Shown here: piece after piece, positions 35,926-48,000 of the stretch | How positions within the stretch are numbered: position 1 is the stretch's first letter | How the letters are laid out: each line of letters opens with the position of its first letter | Assembly (NCBI GenBank): GCA_015179125.1 | Contig: WHVA01000137.1 | Span: forward strand, 62,001 to 126,000 | Direction of reading: 5' to 3' | Length of the DNA: 64,000 bases | Source: Gautieria morchelliformis | Taxonomy: Eukaryota; Basidiomycota; Agaricomycetes; Gomphales; Gomphaceae | Made by a program: the position numbers and the translations under genes | The notes under the pieces: model-generated | What the model saw: the letters and a program-made list of their open reading frames with translations, nothing else | Told to the model about the DNA's origin: nothing | Databases searched by the model: none

Positions 35926-37118
35926 TGTTACGACCGTTCATTTCCGACTTCCGACCCTCAGTTCCGCAATACCTTCTGCCCATACGATATTTCTGCAACA
36001 CATTCCGCCCCTCCGATATTTCCGACATTCCGCCCCTTGTACATTTCCCTTGTTCTTTCGACTCTATTACTCGGACCCACCGGACCCACCTCACCGTTCA
36101 TCAAGACCATATATCCGGTCCTCCTTGTGTTTCGTTGTCAGATATGTTTTCCCGACCCCTTGTTCTTTGCCATTGTTCTTGTTGGGTGCATTGATGCTCC
36201 TGCACCAAAATCAAGCATAATATATCCAATTTGTTGTGTGGTTTCTCAATTTCTTCTCATTTTGTTCTTGTATTATGCATCCATTTCTCTGGTTATTTTC
36301 GAAATTTTCCACTCACTCCCTGTCTCTCTATTTCATTTTGTTATTCCTACTTTCACAAGCGGCTGCACCCAGCGGAGTCTGAAATGACTTCGACGCGCGA
36401 GCTCTTGGGCGCTAAAGGGCCGGGTAGTAGTACATGCACAGTGAAACAGTTTCCCCCTCTCTCAGTGACAACTAAATTCACTGAGAGAGGCAAGTAAATT
36501 AGTCTAGCATTCTTTCGATTTATTGACCTAGAAATCCTCTGTAGTGAATTAATTTCTAGGTAGTGTATAATATATTTAAAGTGACAACTAAATTCACTGA
36601 GAGAGTGAATTAATTTCTAGTCTATTCTTTTGAGCAAGAAGTCCATTCCTACTGCCTATAATTCCTGTCCTCCACAGTTCTACCTTACCCTGAACCCCCC
36701 TTGTAGTCCCATTGTTCCCAATAGTTAGTTCCCACGCATTGTCTACTCGACTTCCGCTTCCCCCGGAATTTGCTTAGTACCATATCATTACCTGTTGCCT
36801 CAGCTCTTTGTATAAAAGCCTGTCATGTATATCTCTTATTCTGCAATCAGATAATCACCTTCGATACTTGATTTCCTTCGCTCCATCTCCTGTTCTTAGT
36901 ACAGCGAGTCTAGCAAGATCTCAGTCTCTCTCCACCTTCCGTCTTCCGCCTTCCGCCTCAGTTCCGACTCAAGTTCCGACCAACCTTTGGTTCAGTACTT
37001 TCCGACTTCCGACTCAGTTCCGAAATACTTAGGACGATAGTTCATTGGGGGTGCAACCTATAAGTTGAAGCCGCTGTCCTTTCCAGTTACGACTTAGCAG
37101 AAATCTCGATACGTAACA
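35926..37118 (+). repeat. 5' LTR of Gypsy C with nested solo LTR H
   Basis: TGTTACGACCG...CGATACGTAACA. It is 691 bp once the 497-bp insert and its 5-bp duplication are discounted. A TATA box TGTATAAAAGCC lies near 36810. Confidence 0.95.
36180..36676 (+). mobile_element. solo LTR, family H, nested in 5' LTR of Gypsy C
   Basis: 497 bp, TGTTGGGTGC...CCTCCACA, flanked by GTTCT (36175-36179 and 36677-36681). About 99% identical to the copy at 874-1370. Confidence 0.95.
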
Positions 37119-40100
37119 GTATTATCTGATTCCCACCTGATAACTATCACTATGCCTCCTCGTACCACAGCTACTTCAGCTCGAGCAGGAGCTGTCGAAG
37201 CTCTCTCTTATTTTGGCAGTCTTAGATCCGCAGCACCAAGGCACGCGGAACCCTCCGGCAGCTCTTGTGCCGACGATGAGCTCTCCGATGCTATTCCGCA
37301 ACGTTCCAAAGAAGTTCCCGACGCTAATCCCGATGACAATCCCGACTATGACGGGAATTCGACGAGCAGCAGCAGCGAACAAACAGCAGCGTCATTCCGA
37401 CGCCCAGCTCCACTACCACCACCTCCACCAGGACCACCTCCAGGCGGCCCTCATGGTGGCCCACCCGGCGGTCCCCCAGGCGGTCCTCCACCTCCAATTC
37501 CACCTCAGATTCCCGCCAACCCAGTTCCGCCCATGCCAGTTCTGGATCTTGCACAAGCCATCGCCATGCTAGCCGGACAACTTCAGCGCCCGGCCCAAGC
37601 ACCACCACGCCCCAAGACAAAGGTCCGCGAACCAGATCAGTTCGACGGTTCCGACCCCAAGAAGCTCCAGCCATTTCTGGTCCAGCTTCAACTCAATTTC
37701 CGTGATCGTCCCGACGCCTTTCCCGACGACGAACGAAAGGTCAATTATGCCCTTTCCTATCTCCGAGGCACGGCTCTCGACTACTTCGAACCCGCCCTCA
37801 TGGATCCGTTCGCTCTCGTCGACTGGGCTGACGATTACCACAATTTCGTTTCCGAACTCCGCAGCAACTTCAGATCATTTGACATGGAAGCTGATGCGGA
37901 AAATGAACTCGATAAGCTTCGCATGAAAGACACTCATAAGATAGCTAAATATATCGTCACGTTTCAGCAGCTCGCTCCTCGAGTCCAATGGGGAGAAGCC
38001 GCACTCCGACGCCAGTTTTACATGGGCTTGCCATCCCGGATCAAGGATGAAATTGCCCGCGTCGGAAAACCCGCCACCCTTACCGACCTTCGCAACCTCG
38101 CCCAATCCATCGATTCGCGCTACTGGGAAAGACATTCCGAGATCGCTTGCGAAACTTCCGCCCAGAGAAAGAACGACAAGTCTTCCGACAAGAAGTCTGA
38201 CAAAGACAAGAAGAAGACTAATTCTGGAAACACCAACTCCGGAAACAACAACAACAACAACAGTTCCGGATCCAACTCCGGCAACCGGAACAACAACTCC
38301 ACCCCTCGCAATAACCAGGCCTCTGGTTCCAACACCAATGCCCAAAAGAGCACTCCGGACCTTTCCGACAAACTTGGGAAGGACGGAAAACTAACCCCTG
38401 TAGAACGCCAGCGTCGCATGGACAACAACCTTTGCCTTTTCTGCGGCAAAGGCGGTCACGTCGCTCGCGACTGCACTCGCGCTTCCGCCTCCGCTGCTAA
38501 GGCCAAGGGCCGCGCAGCAAAGACAGAAGAGAAATCCGAAGTGGCTCCCGCTGTGGATTCAAAAAAATAGTCAGCAGTCCTCCGGCCTCCGCACGAGCTG
38601 AGGGCTGTGTTGACCCCATTCGTGCGACAAACAAGGTTAAACTCAATGCATCCGCTCTTTCGTCCTCCGACTCCCTCTCTGTTCCGCTCACTTCCGACAC
38701 CATTTCCGCACCCCCGTTCACAGCACTGGTCGACTCCGGTTCGACTCATTGTTTCCTCGATTCCGACTTTGTTTTGAAACATAAACTTCCGACCCGCAAC
38801 ATTCCGACAATTCCGCTCCGCCTTCTCGACGGATCTTCCAACACGGCAATTTCTCAAGTCGTAGATCTGTCTATCCGTTTCGCTACTGGGGACAACCATG
38901 AAGTTACGTTTTACGTTACTCCGCTAGATGCTAGCTGTTCCGTTGTACTAGGACACAATTGGCTCACCCGATATAATCTGTCGATTAACTGGGCATTGGG
39001 TCAAATACAGTTCCGTACCCCGGATCAACTTCTGTCTATTCCGACGTCATCCGCAAAGATGGTTCAGGCCTCTTCTGCAACTCCGCTCGTGGATTCAGTT
39101 CCGCACTCCGGTCCCGCTTTAGCACCTCCATCCCTCGAAGCTCCTCGAATTGCGCTCGTTTCCGCCACCGCTTTCCGCGTATTGCAACGGCAAGAGGATA
39201 CGACCGTTTTCCAGCTTCACCTTTCCGATTCGGCTTCAGTCAAGGCTCGTTCCGCCTCGACTTCCACTCCGGTCGACATGAGCTCAGTTCCGGAAGAATA
39301 TCGTGACTTCCCGGACGTGTTCAACAAGGCCAAAACCGATAAACCAGCTGAACAGCGACCTTACGATTTGAAGATATATTTGGAAGAAGGAGCATCTCTG
39401 CCCCTTGGACCGATCTACTCCCTTTCGCAAAGTGAACTCCTAACTCTCCGAGAGTTCGTCGATGAACATCTCAACATGGGCTTCATCCGCCCTTCGCTGT
39501 CTCCGCACGGCACTCTGGTCCTTTTTGTCAAAAAGAAGGATGGATCTCTCCACCTCTGCGTCGATTTCCGCGGACTTAATGCCCTCACTAAGAAGGACAA
39601 ATATCCGCTTCCGCGCATTTCCGACCTCCTTGACACTCCCCGCAGGGCGAAGATCTACACCAAAATCGACCTCCGGCACACTTATCACCTTGTCCGCATC
39701 CGGGAAGGTGACAAGTGGAAAACCACTTTCCGCACCTGCTACGGTGCTTTTGAGTGGGTTGTCATGCCTTTTGGTCTAACCAATGCTCCCGCCGCTTTTC
39801 AGTGATTCATGAACGACGTATTTTCCAACCTCCTCGACGTATGCGTCCTAGTCTACATTGACGACATCCTCATCTATTTCGATACACCGGAAAAACATCG
39901 GGAACATGTCCGTGAAGTACTCCGCCGTCTACGCAAACACCATCTCTACGCAAAAGCAGAGAAATGCGAATGGCACCGCGACACGGTCGAATACCTCGGC
40001 TACATCCTCTCTCCAACAGGTCTTACCATGGCAGAGGACAAGGTCAAGGCAATTCAAGAATGGCTGGAACCCCGATGTGTTAAGGATGTGCAGTCCTTCC

Positions 40101-42316
40101 TTGGCTTCGCCAACTTTTACCGGCATTTCATTTATAATTTTTCCGACATTACTGTTCCGCTCACGCGTCTCACCAGGAAAGGTGCCCCATGGAATTTCAC
40201 TCCGGAATGCCGTTCCGCATTTGAAGCCCTCAAAGCGGCCTTCACTACGGCTCCTATACTCGGTTTCTGGATTCCTGATGCCCAACTTGTACTCGAAACC
40301 GACGCTTCCGACTACGCGCTAGCCGCCATTCTTTCCATCATTTCCCCTGATGACGGAGAAATTCATCCGATCGCCTTTCATTCCCGCACCTTTTCCGCCC
40401 CGGAACTCAACTACGACGTCCACGATAAGGAACTACTTGCGATTTTTGAAGCCTTCAAAATTTGGAGACACTACCTAGAAGGTCCAACCTATCCGATCGA
40501 CGTTGTAACGGATCATAAGAACCTTGAGTATTTTGCAACTACTAAGATTTTGACTCGCCGTCAAGTCCGCTGGTCTGAATATCTCTCACAGTTCAACATG
40601 GTAATCCATTTCTGCCCCGGAAAGCTCGGAGAAAAACCCGACGCACTCACTAGACGTTGGGACGTCTACCCAAAAGAGGGAAGTAGCGACTATGCCAGCG
40701 TTAATCGGCACAATTTCCGCCCAGTATTCTCGACTGAACAACTGGCATTGTCCCTGCGTGCCACAGCATTGCAGTTTCCGCTACTCCGAACCTCAATTAT
40801 TATGGACACCGAGTCTCTCCATTCCGACATCCGTTCCGCACTTCGTTCCGACCCCATCTCCGCAACCCACCTCGATGACCCCACCAGTCCTGGATGGTCC
40901 CTCGATTCCGACGGATTTCTCCGGTACAAGTCCTGGATTTACGTTCCGGATACCAACGATCTACGACTTCGCGTACTCCAGCAAAGCCATGATCATCTGC
41001 TCTAGGCCAGAACAAAACCCTCGACATAATCCGACGTACCTATACTTGGCCTCTTCTCCGCACGATGGTCCAAGACTATTGCAAGTCATGCACCACCTGT
41101 ATGCGAGCCAAGCCTCAACGTCACAAACCCTACAGCCTCCTGAAGCAACTTCTGATCCCGGAACAACCGTGGAATTCGATATCCATGGATTTCATTGAGA
41201 AACTTCCTAAGTCATCTGGCTATGATACCATTCTAGTGATCGTTGACCGCCTTACAAAGCAGTCCATCTTTATTCCGACCTACGACACCATCACTTCCGC
41301 CCAACTCGCACAACTCTTCGTGCTCCACGTCTTTTCCAAGCACGGAATCCCTTCCCATGTCACTTCCGACCGTGGATCCGAATTCGTGTCATCCTTTTTC
41401 CACACACTCGGCAAGGCTCTCGACATGAAGCTCCACTTCACTTCCGGTTATCACCCCGAAGGAGACGGACAAACGGAACGTACTAATCAGACCCTTGAGC
41501 AGTATCTCCGCGTCTATTGCAACTACCAACACAGCAATTGGCCTGACCTTCTTCCACTCGCGGAATTTGCTTACAACAATGCACCTTCCGCCACCACCGG
41601 AATTTCACCTTTTTACGCCAACAAGGGCTACCACCCAAATCTCGCCATCCACCCTGAACGCGATCTCGCCTCTGCAAGAGCCCGAGACTTCGTTGTGGAA
41701 CTTGACGACCTTCACCAGCACCTCCAAGAGAACATTTCCGCTGCACAAAAGAGATACCAAACTTCTGCCGATCGGAAACGACTTCCGCAACCGGCATTTG
41801 AGATAGGCGACAAAGTCTTTGTCAAAGCTGAAAACTTCCGCACCACTCGCCCCTTGAAGAAGCTCTCTGAGAAATACCTTGGTCCTTACGAGATCATCGC
41901 TAAGGCTGGCAGTCGTTCTTTCACCCTCAGACTTCCTGACAATATGCGCGCAGTACACCTGGTGTTCCATGTCTCCATGCTTGAGCCTGCAGTTCCGAAT
42001 ACAATTCCGAATCGGGAACAACCTCCGCCTCCACCAGTCGTCATCGACGGAGAACCGGAATATGAGATCTCGGAAATTCTCAACTCCAAGCTCGACAGAC
42101 GATACCGCTGCCAACTCCAGTACCTAGTCAAGTGGGCAGGCTACGAGAACACCGACGAAGAGACCTCGTGGATTTCCGCCATGGAACTAGACCACGCCTC
42201 TGACCTCGTCTCTGATTTCCACAAGTCTTATCCTGATAAACCTGGCCCCATTTCTGCGCCTTAGTCAATTCTAATTTCCGACACTTCAAGAGATATTTTA
42301 CAAGTCACTTCAACGC

Positions 42317-43569
42317 TCACTCCTCCCTCATCATTTCCGCCTCCTCCTCGTTCTCCACTTCCGCACCCTCTTCCGCATTCACTATCTCCACCCTGACCAA
42401 CTCGGTCCCCACCCTCGTATCCGCCACCTGACTCGGACCCGCTTCCGCCCCGTTCTCCTCCTGCATCCGCAAGTCCATCCTTTCCCGGACCATGTCATTC
42501 CGCCATCTATACTCCCGTTTGAATTGCTCCAGGACCGCCGACATGACGGTCATTTGATTTTGGAAGGACAACAACTGCTGTTGTTGAACTTCCGCCATCT
42601 CCTCAAGGGTGTTCCGGATCCCGCGCTGGGATCTCCGGATACCCCTCAACGACCTAGCGATGTCGAACAGCGGCGACACCATGGAGAAGCGGTTGAGCAC
42701 CGCGGTCTCCGAGGTTCCGGTCACCGGAAATCCCTCCGGCTTCTTTCTGCTCGGTCCCGGTTTCGACTTGGGGGTTTCAGGCCCCTCGGTCTCAACCCTG
42801 CGCCGTTTCCGCTCCACCCTCGCGGCACACCCATCCACCATGCAATGATGCTTCTTGTCCTGGCACCGTTCGCAGGCCGTCTCCCACGGATTTTCCGACC
42901 ACACACACTCCAGGCCCTTGACCTCGCATGTGTCGCAAGGAGCCTTCTCCTCCTCGCCGTCCCTGGTTTTCCTTTTCCGGGTCACGGGATTCTCCGGCCC
43001 CAGCTCTCGCAACTCCAGTATCCAGGCCATCTTCTCTTTCCGAGCCTGCTGGAACTCGTCCACCCTCCGTTTCCGCTCCGCAACGATGTTCGGCATGGGA
43101 GCACCTTCTTTCTGCTTCCCCTTGCCCTCTGTAGTCGGTGTGCTTTCCGCACTGCTTTCCGCTTCCGACTCCCCCTCAGATTCTATGACTCTCTGGCAGT
43201 TTTTCCGTGAGCTCCGGAACACACCACACGACATTTCCGACTCACCTGGGATTTCCCTGCCTTTTCCGCTGTGACCTTGTCTTCCGCAGCTTTTTTCGCC
43301 GCGTCCCATTTCCGCTGCTCCTCGCGGAGGCGCGACTCTTCCTCGCGGCGTTTACGGTCCTTTTCTTCCCTCTCCTTCCGCTCCTGCTCCCGACGCTCCT
43401 GTTCCTTGCGCTCTTTCTCCTTGCGCTCCTCCTCCAGACGCTCCCTCTCTTTCCGCGCGGCTTCCTCGGCCTCGCGCTTTTCGGCCAGTTCCTTCTGCGC
43501 AAGCATGTCAGCAAAATGCTGCTTCATCTCGGCACTGGTCATTTTGGAGAAGTCGACTGGAGTGCTCAT
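42317..43569 (-). CDS. antisense accessory gene of Gypsy C: coiled-coil, Zn2Cys6-like protein
   Basis: Lies between the integrase and the 3' LTR and is read opposite to gag-pol. It starts at 43569 (MSTPVDFSKMTSAEMKQHF) with a long, highly charged E/K/R coiled coil (about residues 28-85). A short GT-AG intron appears to separate this from the second exon, which ends at 42317. The second exon carries CDTCEVKGLEC then ACERCQDKKHHC, with spacing CX2CX6CX10CX2CX6C, the pattern of fungal binuclear zinc clusters. It then has a basic stretch, a second helical region (RSLRGIRRSQRGIRNTLEEM, QQQQLLSFQNQM) and an acidic tail. A DNA-binding regulator is conceivable; function is unproven. The frame is open throughout. 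A similar gene lies in Gypsy E (53803-55204). Confidence 0.65.
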
Positions 43570-43689
43570 GATGGATCAAAGTGAAGACGTGTTTGTTTCC
43601 CGCCTATCTTTCGAACTCCGACACGTTTGTTCACAGGTCACGTGATCCGACTTGCGGTCTCGCAGGGCTCAACCTTAGAAGGGAGATAC

Positions 43690-44380
43690 TGTTACGACCG
43701 TTCATTTCCAACTTCCGACCCTCAGTTCCGCAATACCTTCCGCCCCTACGATATTTCCGCAACACATTCCGCACCTCCGATATTTCCGACATTCCGCCCC
43801 TTGTACATTTCCCTTGTTCTTTCGACTCTATTACTCGGACCCACCGGACCCACCTCACCGTTCATCAAGACCATATATCCGGTCCTCCTTGTGTTTCGTT
43901 GTCAGATATGTTTTCCCGACCCCTTGTTCTTTGCCATTGTTCTACCTTACCCTGAACCCCCCTTGTAGTCCCATTGTTCCCAATAGTTAGTTCCCACGCA
44001 TTGTCTACTCGACTTCCGCTTCCCCCGGAATTTGCTTAGTACCATATCATTACCTGTTGCCTCAGCTCTTTGTATAAAAGCCTGTCATGTATGTCTCTTA
44101 TTCTGCAATCAGATAATCACCTTCGATACTTGATTTCCTTCGCTCCATCTCCTGTTCTTAGTACAGCGAGTCTAGCAAGATCTCAGTCTCTCTCCACCTT
44201 CCGTCTTCCGCCTTCCACCTCAGTTCCGACTCAAGTTCCGACCAACCTTTGGTTCAGTACTTTCCGACTTCCGACTCAGTTCCGAAATACTTAGGACGAT
44301 AGTTCATTGGGGGTGCAACCTATAAGTTGAAGCCGCTGTCCTTTCCAGTTCCGACTTAGTGGAAATCTCGATACGTAACA
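43690..44380 (+). repeat. 3' LTR of Gypsy C
   Basis: 691 bp; same ends as the 5' LTR. By hand count it holds about 16 TTCCG words and only about one CGGAA. Confidence 0.95.
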
Positions 44381-44419
44381 GATGCTGTCAATGCAATTGA
44401 AGATGACTCTACCCATTGA

Positions 44420-45054
44420 AACGCATTTCTGCAACTTTGAACCTGCAGCTGAAGTGATATATTTCATGGGAGATTATAGTAACAGATAGGATGTGGGTTG
44501 ACATCTGAAGGTTTGGGTGACATGAATATCAATCACGCACGTGTCGTACACTGCATGCACACACATGGCATGTTCATATATATTCAGCTTCATCATCACA
44601 GCGATGGGATTCGTTCTTGCTAGTGCGGGTGAGGTGCATGGAGAGGAGTAGATGAGAAGATGGACGAGGCCAAATGGCAAAACCTTTCAATTGTTAAATC
44701 ATTGTGTTCTCAGTCCCCTACGGTACGGTACTGCGTTTCTCTTGCAAATTTATGCACATTCTTTTGGATTCACCAATCACCTTGCGCAAGCGGATGAGGG
44801 AGACAGTCTCGAGTTCCATCCTACGTGATGCCAATATGGAATGTGGAAACTCCCTTGTCGATCGTGAGTGAGACATTAATGCTTTCCTCAGCCTAGTGGC
44901 ATAAGTAGTGATCAGCAAATGCATGAATCCGCGAAGCATGCGGTGAACCCTGATTCGTTCATGGGCTTCCTGCCTATTTCCCCAACTTTTGACCACTGCC
45001 ATTATAACATTCTCGGTCGCCATAAGGGAAGTTCTTCCGAGATCCACCATGCAA
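44420..45054. other. HNH-unit downstream block after copy 5
   Basis: Matches 50959-51595 after copy 6 (GTCGTACACTGCATGCAC, TTCAATTGTTAAATCATTG, GAGTTCCATCC). No supported gene. It ends at the LINE insertion, whose target sequence CCATGCAA is at 45047-45054. Confidence 0.65.
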
Positions 45055-48000
45055 TTTTTTTTTTTTTTTTTTTTTTGTATCCAATTTATCGTCTTTTGGG
45101 GTGCAGCCCTATGTAAGACACTTCTACAAATACCCGGTTGACATTTTCTTCTATCTAGCCCTTATGTCTCAGTCTCCGCTTCTGCTCCATGGGCGATGCC
45201 CTGGGCTTCTCCGTGCCTCCGGCGGTGAGGTGTGGTTGCGCTTCTTGCGCGGTTCACTCCCTCTCTTTTTCCCTTCTTCTCCCTATTTTCTCCCTTTTTC
45301 CCCCATCTCTAGATTCCCGTATATTCCCTCGAACCTCCTAGTGGCGCTGATGTACTTGAATAGGGCCTTCATTGCTTTTGGCTTGGCTAGCAGAGTGCTG
45401 ACTGCGCTGGCGGCTCTTCGTAGTGTCTGCTCTAGTTCCCTGCGCTGTTTCTTGTATGCAGGGCACCTGTATAAGAAGTGATGGACCGTTTCGTCCGCTC
45501 TTTTGCATGCTGCACAGGTAGGTGAGTCGGCCTTCCCTATTTTGTACAGATGCTTGTTGAGTGCTATGTGACCCGTTCTGATTTGTATGAGGATCGCTGC
45601 TTGTCTATGGGCCATGCCTTCGGTCAACTTGGCGTATGCTGGGGATGGCATCGTCCTGTCTATTCTGTGCACATATTCAGATCTCGGTGATCTTGCGAAC
45701 GTTTCTTTGGCTTTTGCTCTGAGTTCCTTCTTGTGTCTCTGGAGCTTGGCCGCCTTGCTTCTCGGTAGTATGCCCTGACATTCCATTGGGATGAACCTCT
45801 CTTCGCTGCTCTCCCCCCTCGCCGCCTTCTTGGCCTCTTCGTCTGCCCTTTCGTTCCCCTTGACTCCCTTGTGTCCCAGCGTCCATCTCATTACTACCAT
45901 TGCATTCGGTTGTGCTCTTGTGACGTTCTTGAGCTGTCCGTGTATGGCATCAACCAGGTATTGCGCCGGAATCTGCTTTTCTCTTCTGGTCGTCAGTATG
46001 GCCGCCTGGCTATCCAACCCTATCACGTATCTTCCGCTGCGCTCTGCATTCAGTAACTTCGCTCCCATCGCTGCTCCCACTAGTTCAGCTTCGAATACGG
46101 TATGCTCTGTTTCCGCTCCCAGATGGAGCCGCACTGTCAACTCCTCCCTCCCGTCTCTGTACAAGACTGCCGCTGCTCCTACACCACCGTCTATGCATGA
46201 CCCATCGCAGAAAACCTGTATTTGCGCTGTTTTGCGTCTTATCTCCGCTATCGCCGTTTCCTCATTCGGTGGAATCACTATCTGGAAAGCAGGGGCCCAC
46301 TTAGGTCCCCTGACCACCGTGTGTATCTTCTCCATTTTATGTGGTTGGAGCCCATATGCGTGCATTATCTCGTGCAATGGCGTTCGGTGTCTCTTGACGT
46401 ACATGGAGGTGGCATGATGTGCTTTGGGGGATAAGGGGTGACCTTCGGGGAGACAGGCTATGCGGGCGGCTCTGTGTATTACCTTGTCCACTAGCAAGTG
46501 GAACAGTAGTAGGTTCGCGTGTGCATCTAATAAATCACTTGCCATTGTGTTCATGGCACCTGTTATTGCCAACGCAGCCTGTCTTTGAACTCTGGCCAGC
46601 TTGTTGATGTGCCCTTTAGTCCCTTTGTTTCGCGCTGTGCCTGGCACAAGGTATACGTCAGCTGCGTACAATAACTTCGGGACGGCTACTGGTATGTAGT
46701 ATTGGCGCATGTGCTTAGCTGGTACTCCTCTCAACGGTTTGGCCAGTCTGCGGTATTGTTCCACGAACTTGCTTCCCTTTTGCAGCGCGAAGTTAACCTG
46801 CTCCTTGAACCGGAGCTCCTGGTCGATTATGACCCCGAGGAACCTGTGGGAGGATGTGGGCTTGACGATGTGCTACCCGATCTTTATGGTCAGTCGCGCC
46901 GCTGGTCTGGTCTTTTTGGTTCCCGTGGGGTCAGCTTCTCGCCTCCTTGTCAAGCCCATGAGTCCGAACTTGTCGACTGCGAAGGTGCAGTCGTGTTCTT
47001 TCGCCCATTCTTGCGCTCCTCCGCGCCTGGTCATGATGCGTGTCAGTTTGTCAAACACTTCATCCAGGCTCGCTCCTTCTGCAAGTAGCGTCATGTCATC
47101 CATGAAGCCAACACTGTCTTCACCTTTGTTCCCGCTGGTGATCTCCAGGAGTCTGGCATTGTAGAAATGATACGATATCGTGGACAGGGGGCACCCTTGG
47201 TCCATGCCGCACCCAACTTCCATCATCTGTGTGCCATAGTCGTCCAATCGTAGTGTGGTTTGCCTGCCTTCGACCTTCCTCTTTATCCACTCTGTGTACT
47301 TGCGCGGGACCCCTCTCAGTCGCATGTTGTGTATTAGCTGACCGAGGATGATGCTAGGGAAAGCACCCTTTATGTCGAGGAACTGTAAGAACCCGGCCTT
47401 TGGCCGGTTACTTACCGGTATAACTTTCTTCCGAGCCCGAGCCTTGTGATACTCGTGCCCGAGTACATATGATTCTTCTCCTGCGCCCGAGCCGAGCCCG
47501 AGCTAGAGCTCATATCCGACCTTGATCCCATGCCCGTATCCCCTTAGTTACTGATTCCGCTCCATCACGCATCATTCATATATTACCTCGCCCTGACCTC
47601 GCTCCCCTGACCTCGCCCTGACCTCCACTAATATGTTCACCCCTGACTCGTACCCTCGCTCGTATATAAACCCCCCTGTATGCATTCCTACTCCTCAGTC
47701 TGAAAATCAACTATCGTATAACTTCGATCCCTAGTTAGTTTCTAAGCCTCGCCTCTTAAGCCAAACCTCGCCTCTTATTCGTTTACCTCCGAAGTTGGGA
47801 CTCGTGCGTAGGGTCGACGCAGCACATAAGCTGAAGCCTAGTCCCTCTCTGACTTCCCCATCCAAACCTCGCCCCATAACCTCGGACCTTACCTCGGGTT
47901 TCGCCCCCAACCTCGGTCAACCTTACGACGGATCATATCGTAACAGGAACAGCACTCCCAGTACTTTTCCCCTGCGCCATGCGTCCTTCGCTGCTCTGAC

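Larger units (their letters stand above)
35926..44380 (+). mobile_element. Ty3/Gypsy chromovirus C
   Basis: Flanked by GATGC (35921-35925 and 44381-44385). Parts: 5' LTR 35926-37118 (holding nested LTR H), Gag 37152-38570 with CCHC knuckle (CLFCGKGGHVARDC), and protease ([13 protein letters not shown]). Reverse transcriptase (YIDDILIYF) and RNase H (ETDASDYALAAILS) follow. Integrase (GYHPEGDGQTERTNQTLEQY) ends in a chromodomain (CQLQYLVKWAGYENTDEE, about 42110-42230). Next come an antisense accessory gene (42317-43569), a polypurine tract (AGAAGGGAG near 43677-43685) and 3' LTR 43690-44380. Without the nested LTR the two LTRs are both 691 bp and differ at about 10 sites (1.4%), so it is the youngest large element here. 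Pol is broken, with about three breaks; Gag looks whole. The word TTCCG recurs along its entire plus strand. Confidence 0.95.
34625..44419 (+). pseudogene. HNH_2-like family gene, copy 5 (split by Gypsy C)
   Basis: Start ATG 34625 (MSDDSTLDYDPHDGVIDERR). It runs through DRDTFVFW, LYRWMRIALPYMQDTELRP, SGDYGLF, DYQRDLFGQTEP, then RLRDNVCFITGAPPDAELD, LSWIFPPTWAYL and MMRSNLSSLFHANAFGID, and into the final exon. Gypsy C is inserted there at 35926 with GATGC duplications. The last codons resume at 44381 and stop at 44417-44419. Exon 1 has lost part of its end relative to copy 4. Both HNH histidines are absent. The gene carried no other retroelement before C arrived, so its disruption is recent on the LTR clock (C LTRs about 1.4% apart). 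Confidence 0.75.

Noticed and set aside
42524-43210. Plus-strand frame of 228 codons in Gypsy C
   Set aside because: It is opposite the antisense zinc-cluster gene and has low-complexity Leu/Pro/Arg composition with no domain; a shadow frame.
44718-45050. Conserved minus-strand frame after HNH copies (ELETVSLIRLRKVI) as a real gene
   Set aside because: Only about 35 codons are shared between copies and the ends differ. It may just reflect duplicated DNA, so I left it as part of the flanking block.
45055-45076. T run as a transcription terminator
   Set aside because: It is the poly(A) tail of a minus-strand LINE, proven by the 8-bp target duplication at both ends.
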